A stretch of 64,000 nt of DNA from Apostichopus japonicus. Lineage: Eukaryota; Echinodermata; Holothuroidea; Aspidochirotida; Stichopodidae. How positions within the stretch are numbered: position 1 is the stretch's first letter; each line of letters opens with the position of its first letter. The stretch lies in NCBI RefSeq assembly GCF_037975245.1, contig NC_092577.1:2928501-2992500 (forward strand), in the 5' to 3' direction. A model generated the notes under the pieces. The model saw only the letters and a list, made by a program, of their open reading frames with translations. It searched no databases and was not told the DNA's origin. A program made the position numbers and the translations under genes. Shown here in pieces: positions 50,014 through 62,000 of the stretch.

Positions 50014-53000
50014 CTAAAGAGAAAAATAAAACAGAAAATTGATTAATTCTCAAACACATCAAAATGACTACAGACAACAACAAAAAATCATGATACTTTT
50101 TCAACTTTTTGTAATAGGAGTACCACATCATATGAGTACCACCAATTGAATTGCCCTTTGGTATTAGTATATGTTCAATGTCGTTTGGTATGAGTGCAGG
50201 TAAAATGTCTTTGGGTATGAGTACCAGTATGAACGTAAGGCTGTAGAATGAACTTAATATTAGTTTTTTCCCTCTACTAAAATCTTGTCTCTAATCTAGC
50301 GACGTTAGAATTTCTCGAAATAGTTGCCAATTGGATATTATTTGTTGTATTTAAGATGTGATGCAACCAGGAATCAAAAAATGAAAATATTTATACACGT
50401 GGCTCACGGTTGATGAATTCACATAAAACATACTCAATCTGTGCAGGAAGCTTGTTTTTTTTTCCTTATGGTATATGTACTACCTGGTCAAATCAAACAA
50501 TCTCATATTATTAAGGTGCCAGCCCTGTTCTAAAACCTTTGGCTGCTAGTCGCAGGTGTCGAGAGCAAGGTCGGGCAATTCTGACATTTGGCCCTGTTTC
50601 TAAACTATTAACTCCTCCATAAGTTTATTATGGAAAGAAGAATATACTGGTCTTTGCCCTATGTTTAGCCCAGGCCCCCCTCCACATTTTCAGCCCCCCT
50701 CCAGATTTTCCCAGGCCCCCCTCCAGATTTTCCTAGGCCCCCCTCTGATTTTCCCAGGCCCCCCTCCACATTTTCCCAGGCCCCCTCCACATTTTCCCAG
50801 GCCCCCCTCCACATTTAACTAGGCCCCTTAATAATTGACCACAGATAATTCCCCCTGACACCTATGCAGGTCTGCTACTAGTTTCCAAATCAAACTCACC
50901 AAATCATCTGCACTTTCATCCGGGGCGGCCATCTCAACCTCCTGAGATGCTGCTTGGTCTTGTAGGAACTGACGGTGATGAAATAGAGAAAGAAACGTCC
51001 AACATCTTAGTGAAACAGTAATAATATTAAACATTAATAATAATAAACAGTAATAATGAGAAACAGTAATTATAATTTTCAGTAATAACAATAAATAGTA
51101 ATAATAATATATAGTAATAATAATAATAAAACAGTTATAATATCATTAAAGGATAAAAAAAATTAGTTATCTTACTTCATATTGAACACCCCCTTTCCCT
51201 ATACCCCTCCCACATCTCGGAATAGTGATTGGGGCTATGACAAGATTTTGAGTGCAATCTCGTTATCAAAGGCACAAACATTCTGGGTCAACGATTAAAA
51301 TTTAGGCTGTTCTTACATTTTATTTACACTCAGGCAAAAATGTTGATGTGGCCTGGTACATGCAGGCAAAATGTTGAGATGGCCTGGTACACTCAGTCAA
51401 AATTTTGATGTGGCTTGGTACATTCAGGCAAGCTATAATAGACTGAATTTGTTTTTTAACCCCAGTGGCTACACAATATGCCAGAAGAATGTGATAATCA
51501 GTTACTAATGCACACAATCTCATTCTAAACACCCGACAAATCACTTTTAAGGTTACTAAGATTTTTACCTTTTTGGAATCTTCCTCGGTAACATCGCTAG
51601 TAGGACACTCTACTTTACTGATCAGTGTCAAATTCTCTGAAGAAAATGAGTAAAATAACATAAATATGTAACTCTTAAAATATCAGAAACCAAGAAAGGC
51701 TTTGTGATTCCTAATCTTATTGATTTTATATGTTTCCACCTGATTGCTAGAGGCAAGCAATATCATGGGTTACAACTAACGGCCTGGTAGACGAAAGAAA
51801 GAAAAAATTATGACAAGTCCATGGTTTTAGTCCCAACTACAAACTCTTTCAAAGGCAGTAAAAACAGTTTCTTTTTCTTACAAACTCAAAACAAACAAGG
51901 CTTTTGAAATGATACTACAAGCCTAGAGTTGATGTGTTTGCCTGATGAAGGAAGCATTCTATCCCTTCGGATTACATTTTGATGCAAATCCTACAGTTCA
52001 TGTAAGAAACAGTCAAAAACCCAGAAAGCCAACAGTCTTTGCAATGCCTTACAACCTTCTTACATTTGAGGTTCAAATATTGGAAACAAACCCAAACATC
52101 TTAAATGGTATTGAGGCACAGTGGTCTAAAGGGTTCAAACCCCAGCAGGAGCATCTGTAGTTTCTGCTAGTTTTGTCCCTTCTTTCTGAGGTTTAAATAT
52201 TGAGAAACCAGCATTATTTCTCAACAGCTACTGTGGCACATTTTGTAGTGCTCAGAAACTGTAAGAGCCAGGCAAATGCCATGTCTGGGGTTCAAATCCA
52301 GGTGGAACATTTCAATTTTCTGTTCTGTTTAGAAGGTGGAAGCATGTATAAGTAAGAAATGGAGTTTATCCATTAGGAACCAGAGTCGTGCAAAGAGCAG
52401 CTCTGTTGTCAGTGAACCATTGATATATCCTGAGTGAGTCATCCCTGTAAAAGGACTTCCCTGATTGGATGGATTGCTAAGAAGATGTTGGTATTTTGTG
52501 AATGTATCTGGCAACAGCGATATGAATGATGTCATCACCGTAATTCAGCTGAACATGTTTTTGTATTTCTTTATAATATTTTTATAATATTTACCTGATC
52601 TAATCAGTGACAGTACACATATTACATTAAATTACTAAAATTGTCTACAAGACTGCTAAAAATTGTTACAAAAATAAAAAAAATCTGATGAGGCTCGCAA
52701 ACCCCTGTCACCTATCGGACTGCGTCCCCCTTGCTCAACAACCACCGCCCCCTCCCCCGCCCCCTCTCCCTTGACTGTTTGGATACTACCTACAGCTCTG
52801 ATAAGAATCAGGTCCATGTTATCAGTGATGATTTCATTCTATAATTTAACATCTCTGTGAAGTGACATCTGAGTAGTTTGCTATACAAGACCAGGTAGAA
52901 TATTTGCTGTTATTTACATAAGGAGATTTCTAATTAACAAACTGTAACAAAATGTCATATTTTCTGACCTTCCATCTCTTCAAGTGTTCTTTTTCTTTAT

Positions 53001-56000
53001 TTTTCATACCTGTACACATTTTCTGCCAAAATGCTGTTTTGCTGGTTGATTTTAACTTCTGTTTTGTGTCTCTTAGAAACGTATTGAACAGATCCGGTTC
53101 TTTTCTCTGCGAAGAACAAAAAGACAACACATATATCATCCACAAACATATAACATACACACAATAACAAGCACAAGAATATAACATACAATAACATACA
53201 ACACAATAACATCCATTTAATATAACATACAATAACATACAACACAATAACATCCATTAACATATAACATACAATAACATATAACATCCACAAGAATATA
53301 ACATACAATAACATACAACACAATAACATCCATTAATATATAACATATAATAACATACAACACAATAACATCCATTCACATATAACATACAATAACATAC
53401 AACACAATAACATCCATTAACATATAACATACAATAACATACAACACAACACAACATCATCCACAAACAAATAACAACAATAACATACAAGACAACATCA
53501 TCCACAAACATATAACATACAATAAGATACAACACAATAACATCCACAAGAATATAACATAAAACACAATTATATCCACAAACATATCAACAAAATGAAA
53601 AGAAGAAGGAAAAAGAAAAGTCTTGCACAAGGAGAAACTGTAACCCCCCCCCCCCAAAAAAAAAAAAAACATGTGGTTAATAGTCCTAGGCAGCTATTAA
53701 GTAAAGAGTAATTTTAATTTAGAGAGAAGCTACATTGTTGTATCATATGACATAATCTTTCTAACTGTTAAATTCTAACAAAGATAAACTTGTATTTGAA
53801 GTGTTTGCCTGATGTTAAGTGTAAAGCTGAATTCTGTATATGTGACCCTACCTTTGCATGTTGAAAGAACAGTTAAATAGGTGTGTGCAATACCTTGCAT
53901 TGGTTTGAAATGAAAGTCAAAACAAGTCCAACTTTAAATAGACATTAAGTTATCATGAAGACAGTGTTGTATGTGTTACATATGAAAACACCACCAAGCT
54001 ACCATAATTCAATTCAGAGAGATAATTTAATTCCGAGAGATGCCACAATTGTTGCATCATATGACATAATTTTTTCTAACTGTTAAATTCTAACAAAGAT
54101 AAACTTGTATTTGAAGTTTTGGCCTGATGTTAAATGTAAAGCTGAATTCTGTATATGTGTGACCCTACCTTAGCATAATGAAAGAACACTTTAGGTAAGT
54201 GCAACTTGCACTGGTTTGAAATAAAAGTCAAAACAAGTCCACCTTTATATAGATTTATCAATTCAGTTATCATGAAGACAGTGTTGTATGTGTTACATAT
54301 GAAAACACCACCAAGCTACCATAAGATAAACCAATGAAAAGACACCATTATTTTATCTCCAATTATGTAGTTACGATGCTAAAAGTCTCATCAGAAGCTT
54401 GCTCCAGGTATCAAGTATGTCAAGTTACACACAACTATGAAATCTACCTTCCTTAAACTTTCAGATTTCAAAGGGAGGAATGCAAAAACAAGAAGAATGA
54501 GTCAAATTAAGGTTTGTCATATCAACCTGACAGGTTTCTGTACGGAGAGATTTAAGGCAATCCAAGGCTTTCTTGAAGAACTGGCTTCCAAAAGATTCAA
54601 GCACCAATTGATGAATTCGGTTCTGCATTTCTTTGCAAACTGCAGGAAGAAAAGAGAGGGAATTTAGATTGGAAGATATATTTGACCTGGCTCTGTCAGG
54701 ATATGGGGAAAGCAGTTTAACGGGCAAGATACCGGCCATGTTTGGGTAACAAACAGCCAAAATTATGATACGATCCCTGAATAAAGGCAGAATAAAGGCC
54801 GACGGAATTAAAGACCAGCCCATGGTTACGCAGATAACTCTGTGCAGATATAAATGGGGGATAAGATTGTAGCCTCCATTACACTGAACCTGCACTGAAT
54901 GCAAACTGGCTGGAGGTGGAGGCCAGTAGTCACCATGGTAACCAAGAGCATCAATTCTATACAAAACTATACTGTACTTGATCTATGTTACACATTACAG
55001 CAACCACAGCTGCTATAACTGACCACGACCACTAATTAATCCATATCATTAACCAGGTGGCTGGGAAGATACTTTGAAACTGTAAAAAAATATATAAATA
55101 TATTTTTACCTCTTTTGAAAGTGGTATCATCCGCATCTTTGACAAGTTTCTGAAAGTCGCTGACGGGATTCACTGAGCCAACCTATATGAAGAAAGAATT
55201 AAATAATTGGGACTTGCCTTTGTTTTATTGCTCGGAAGAGATAAAAAGAAAAGAGAATTAACATGGTGAAGATACTTGTTGGAAATATGGAGCAGGTTTT
55301 CAGATGGAGAGAGGTGGCACTCACATCCCTCAGACCTTCTAGTAATTGATATTTTCAACGTTAGTGAGCAAGCAAATACTATGGGATGATACTAGCAGCA
55401 AAACAATTCAGGTTTGATCTTTAATTACTTGTTTAAGAGATATAATAGTTTGATGCTACCTCTGTGATGGCACCTTGTGCCATATCAGCCATCGTGACAT
55501 CTGCGTTGTCTGGTGCGGGGGCTGCGGTTTTAGGGGCGTCGCCATTCTGGTTGCTGTTGAGACAAGAGACAACTTCATATTGTTACTATATAGGTGAAGG
55601 AGTAGTAGCATTGCCAGAGTGATATCTTTATTAAACCCACCCTGCCCCAAATTTTTGGTCAAAGCAAAAACGAAACAAAATTATCTCCAAACAATGCTTT
55701 TGATGGAATTAGACAGCAAAACTTCCTCCCTATCACACGGGGATAAAGGATGACTCTAGTAAGAATATTATCCTTGATCAGTTATAGTCCAAAACACAAA
55801 GGGGTGGGGGAGGGGGGGGGGAACATATGAATGCCAACAATGTTTCTCTAGCTATTTTGGGTCTCAAGATATTTACCTTTAAAATATGCTAATGTCTCTG
55901 GAATTCTCCTTTAAGGCTATAAAATGATTTTGAATTTTGCCATTGAATTTTATGCTGCATCTGAAGAACTGACCTAATGGTATGTGTATTAGACTACATA

Positions 56001-59000
56001 GTCCAGTCACCTTAACTGGTGACCCTCGGTTATTTAAAGTGGTTTTCACCGGTCTACAACATATCTTAATTATTTTTTGCCTACAGTTATCCTTTACGAC
56101 AGAGATTATTGAAACATCTTTTGAGATATCACACCCTCTGTTAGTTCGAACCCTTCGTTTTGACTTACATGACACCAAATACATTTTCTCCTGTTCCTTT
56201 GTCGGACTTCTTTGTCACTTCCAGTTTAAATACCTTCTGCATTTCTTCCACGGCCTGGCAACTGCTGGCAGACACCGCCTGTGGTCGTTCTAGACTTGCT
56301 TTCAGCATCTCATCGATCTCTTGAATCGTATCATTCGGATTCAAGGCTCTGTGTAACAGACACTGGAAAGAGAAGACAGGACAATAATACAAACAGTGGG
56401 CAGGACCAGGGGAGAGAAAGGGGAAGGAGGGATAGGGGAAGGAGGGAGATTAACACTTTGGGAGGGGCTTGGGGAGGAGGGGGTTGGGGAGGAGGGGCTT
56501 GGGGAGGAGGGGGTTGGGGAGGAGGGGCTTAGGGAGGAGGGGCTTGGGGAGGAGGGGCTTAGGGAGGAAGGGCTTGGGGAGGAAGGGCTTGGGGAGGAAG
56601 GGCTTGGAGAGGAATGGGTTGGGGAGGAAGGGCTTGGGGAGGAAGGGCTTGGAGAGGAATGGGTTGGGGAGGAGGGGCTTGGGGAGGAGGGGCTTGGGGA
56701 GGAGGGGCTTAAGGAGAAGGGGGTTGGGGAGGAGGGGCTTGGGGAGAAGGGGGTTGGGGAGGAGAGGGATGGGGAGGAGGAGATTAGGGAGGAGGGGGTT
56801 GGGGAGGAAGGGCTTGGGGAGGAAGGGCTTGGGGAGGAAGGGCTTGGAGAGGAATGGGTTGGGGAGGAGGGGCTTGGGGAGGAGGGGCTTGGGGAGGAGG
56901 GGCTTAAGGAGAAGGGGGTTGGGGAGGAGGGGGTTGGGGAGGAGGGGATTGGGAGGAGAGAGTTTGGATGGGTACAAGGGTTTCTTTCTTCCTCTGCCAT
57001 TTTACAAGCAAGACTCTGTAGTATGGATTCATTCTAAACATTTTTCGTTGGTGCCCTCCCTTTTAAATATTCTTTTCAAGTGGTAAAGACCATCGAACAT
57101 TACGGCCGACTAACCCTACACAAGAGTTGTATATGAACTCACATTCCATATGATGAAGTTTATCACATAATTATGTTTTAAACACCCCAAGATATTGTGT
57201 CAGTAGTAAAGAATTTTTTTAATTTTAATATTTACATCCTTTTTCTTTCTTGTTTTTTTGTTGGTACCTTACCTGATATAACCTCTGAAAGACTGGATTT
57301 AGGATCTCTTTAGGCTTCAACATCTCATTGTCACCTTCATCATCATCATCATCATCAGGTTCTCTGAAAGACCAGAAAGACATTAGACTAATAGGCTATA
57401 CAAAAAACACGATTTGACGACTAGTGAACAGACCTAACGCACTAATTCATGTCATGTACAGATTACAAAAGACAGAAGCTAATCAGTAAAATGATATATT
57501 AGACATAACAAGTAAAGCTGTGAAGCTCTGCAAGATATAAACATTTAATCCTATCACCAGCTTCTTATTACAGTAGTATCCTTGGGAACCGTGTCAACAG
57601 AAAACTCTACGAGCAGAAGCTGTAAACTCCCCGACAGACAAAGCTAAATAAATATCAAACCAGAGATAATCTCTGTAAACCACCAGTGCCCTTTTTTTTT
57701 TGTTTTTTTTTTGTGTGAAAGTGCTGAGCACGAACGATACTGTCTGTAACAATACTGCTGCAGCCCCCTCGGCGTCCGACCTTTGACACGGCGCCTTACA
57801 CGGTTAAGTTCTCACCCATTCTCTCCCATCAGGTCCATGGAGTCTATCAGCTTATCAACCGCTTGTAACTGTTCCTCTGTAGAAGCAAACATAATGATAG
57901 TGCAGATGTTTAATTCAGATCAAGTTTTCACATTGTTTTTGAGGTCTACTGGCAGATGAAAGGAAGTACCTGTTTTTTCTCTCGTTCACTGGCAAAGAGT
58001 GAAATCCACTGATATTTACCCTGTAAATATCCTGAATTTCAAGGCATGTATTAGGCACGAGAATCCTGACTGCAGTTGTCATAACTGCTACTGACACTGG
58101 AGGTTAACTACCCCGCTAGCTGAGTGCGACCTCTTTGGACGAAAGGAAACTCTTGACAGGTTTGGTACAGAACATTGCTAAGTAATTTGAGAACATCTGG
58201 TACTAAGAAGATTAAGTTGATGAAAAATGCAACTAGCACAAACTTTCAATATTATGATGAAGAGAGCAGACCAAAAATATTAAAGGGTGTGAAGACTCGC
58301 GCAAAAAAAAACGTCTCATGCCCGTAATCTGACCTAGTTTCGAATAAGGTGTAACAGAAGTGTTAGACACCACCATCGATCGCAGAAAACACACACACAC
58401 AGCTTGCTACCCTCGGTAATTAGACACTAGTGTACAGTCAGTACAAACAGCTGTGGTCAATACCCACAGCACAGTGTACAAACAATACAGTGATGGACAT
58501 CTCAGGTCCAGCTATAGATAACAAGGTATCACGTTTCACTACTGTACTGTCTGCATTTTGATACGAACAAAACGTCACTTGCAAGCAACGGAAAGTTAAC
58601 TTTTTCAGATGACCGCACACGGTTTGGGGCGAGTCTTCAATGCCTTTAAAAAGTTGATATATCTGGCTCATAATAGCAGCAACTCTACCTGGAGATGAAA
58701 AGATAAAATCTACTTACCAGATGGCTTGAATTTTTCATTTTCAGTGATTGAAGGGAAGGTGTATGTCCGTAAGTCCTCGGCATATGGCAGCTCAAAGAAC
58801 AATAAACTCTGGAATAGCCGAGGTGATGAAAACAATAAAAACATTATTTACTATTGTTTAAATGACGAATGGCAGCTCAGAGAACAATAGACTCTGGAAT
58901 AGCCAAGAGTATGGAAACAATACAACTATAATTGCTGAAATGGCACATGGCACCTCAAAGAACAATGAACTATGGCATAGCCCAGAGAATGGAAACAATA

Positions 59001-62000
59001 ACAATATTTTGCACTATTGTTTTAATGAACAAATGGCAGCTCAAAGAACAATAGACTCTGGAATAGCCAGGGGAAATTGGAATAAAATTAATTTACTACA
59101 AGTGCTTAAATGGCAAATGGCAGCTCAAAGGACAATGAACTGTGGCATAGCCAAGAGAATGGAAACAATAACAATATTTTGCACTATTGTTTTAATGACA
59201 ATTGACAGCCCAAAGAACAATAGACTCTAAAATATATACAATTGCCTATATTGATGAAATCTTGTTTGAAGCTGTCCCTCAAAAACAAAGACAACTCTAA
59301 AGTTGTCACCACTATTCTCAAGACATGGTCTGTTCCTTAGTTTTCCTTTCCAAGCCTTTCGGGGAGAAGTTAATTTTTAACTGAAGGACAAGATAGTTTT
59401 ATTAGTTAATAGTTTTATTAATTGGGAGGTATGGTAACCATAGCGAGCCTACATGGTTTGCTAGAAATAACGACAGCTGGTAAATTCGAAGACCGACAAA
59501 CACACATACGCAGATACACACAGCATACCTCGTATTTGACTTTGATGTGTGGTACCAAGCATGCAAGTTTCGGCTGACTCCTAGCAGTGGCACCTCGCCT
59601 GACTATGGCCACAGAGTTGGTCTCATATAACGCTTTGACGATTGCTGAGAACGCCACGCCGCCGTGATCGTCGTTAGGGTCTGCCACGAATGCAAAGACG
59701 CTTCTTCCCATGTACTGGTGCCGCTTGACCTGGGTATAAAAAATTCAATCCATTATGTGATCTAAAATAAATAGCTTAAAAGCAATTAATTATGCAAAAA
59801 AGTTCATTTTCTATGCCTAACTTAACTATTGTACAGATCTCTGCATTATGCATGAATATGCATACGCTACATTATGCATGAATATGCATGCACTGCAGTA
59901 AGCATGAATATGCACGCACTGCAGTAAGCATGAATATGCACGCACTGTATTAGGCATGAATATGTATTACCACTTCCACTTACATTCTCTGATTTGGTGA
60001 ACCCTAGTACTTGGAGCATTTTGCCAGGCAACTTGTAGTCCATGTTAGCCTTGTCTTCCTTGGATATTGGAATGACATCAGAGCCATAACGATGACCTAT
60101 GACCCAGAGATGAACAAAGGAAAATGGTTTCCATCATAAAATTTCTATTTCATCATTGTAAATGAAAGAGAAACGCAACAAGAATCACAGCAAGGATAAA
60201 TGAGAGTATGCAGGGTTTGTAATTTTGAGTCTGAAGTTTATATTGTGACGAAAAAATGCAGCACTGTAATGCGTGCCACGGTCTGCCATGTTTTGAAGTG
60301 CAAAAGTGTGCAAAAGTCTATATGCATATTCATAACTTATCTTCAATATCCTGCCAGTTGGGACAATTTTTTATGCTACTACCACTCTATACTGTCTGCC
60401 AACATCATGCTTTAAAGCACTCCTACCTGCAGTATAAGCAGTTCCTAACCTTTATCTGCTGGAAATGTGGTATTCCATACTGCTCATACTGACACTATGA
60501 GTGCGTTGAAGAGGAACATGAAAGAACAGTATGGAAAGAATTGTCCCAACTGGGTAATATCATATGCCTCCTTCTACATCATTCATTTTAAGTATCACCT
60601 TTAGGGGCGTACTCTTTATTCACCAATAACATCATCCATATGTATATTCATAACATACATAATGCTAATACCTCTCTAAACTGTACTCAAATATCATGCA
60701 CTCAAAGCACTGGTATTGACAGTACAAACAGTTCCTAACCTTGACCTGATAGAAACATGATATTCATACTGCTTGTACTGACAATACGAGTGCTATGAAG
60801 TGGGACATGACACAATCTAGTAAAGAAAAAAAGGCCTTAACTGGGTGCTACAATATCATCTTCTTCCACCTGTTTCTCATTCATCATTCAGATGAAAGGA
60901 TGTAACACCTTTAGGTGTGTACTCTTTATTCACCATTAACATCATCTTTATGCATATTCATAACATACCCTCTACATAATCATCTTCTTCCACATGTTTC
61001 TCATTCATCATTCAGGTGAAAGGATGTAACAACTTTAGTGGTGTATTCTTTATTCACCAATGACATCATCTTTATGCATATTCATAACATACCCTCTACA
61101 ATATCATCTTCTTCCACCTGTTTCTTAATTCATCATTCAGATGAAAGGGGTGTACTCTTTATTCATCATTAACATCATATATATGCATATTCATGACATA
61201 CCCTCTACAATATCATCTCCTTCCACCTGTCTCTTCTTCGTCGTTCAGATGGAAGGAAGTGACGCCTTTAGGTGTGTACTCTTTATTCACCATTAACATC
61301 ATCTTTATGCATATTCATAACATACCCTCTACATAATCATCTTCTTCCACATGTTTCTCATTCATCATTCAGGTGAAAGGATGTAACAACTTTAGTGGTG
61401 TATTCTTTATTCACCAATGACATCATCTTTATGCATATTCATAACATACCCTCTACAATATCATCTTCTTCCACCTGTTTCTTAATTCATCATTCAGATG
61501 AAAGGGGTGTACTCTTTATTCATCATTAACATCATATATATGCATATTCATGACATACCCTCTACAATATCATCTCCTTCCACCTGTCTCTTCTTCGTCG
61601 TTCAGATGGAAGGAAGTGATGCCTTTAGGGGTGTACTCTTTATTCATCATTAACATAATATATATGCATATTCATGACATACCCTCTACAATATCATCTC
61701 CTTCCACCTGTCTCTTCTTCGTCGTTCAGATGGAAGGAAGTGACGCCTTTAGGGGTGTACTCTTTATTCATCATTAACATAATATATATGCATATTCATG
61801 ACATACCCTCTACAATATCATCTCCTTCCACCTCTGTCTCTTCTTCGTCGTTCAGATGGAAGGAAGTGACGCCTTCAGGGGTGTACTCTTTATTCATCAT
61901 TAACATCATATATATGCATATTCATGACATACCCTCTACAATATCATCTCCTTCCACCTCTGTCTCTTCTTCATCGTTCAGATGGAAGGACGTGACGCCT

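Noticed and set aside
52997-53672. Cys/Tyr/Val-rich minus-strand frames
   Set aside because: AACATA minisatellite; only the part at 53010-53106 is coding, and in a different frame (exon w14).
56341-57086. Gly/Arg-, Gly/Glu- and Ser/Pro-rich frames of 170-220 codons on both strands
   Set aside because: 15-bp minisatellite inside an XRCC5 intron; every frame is open.
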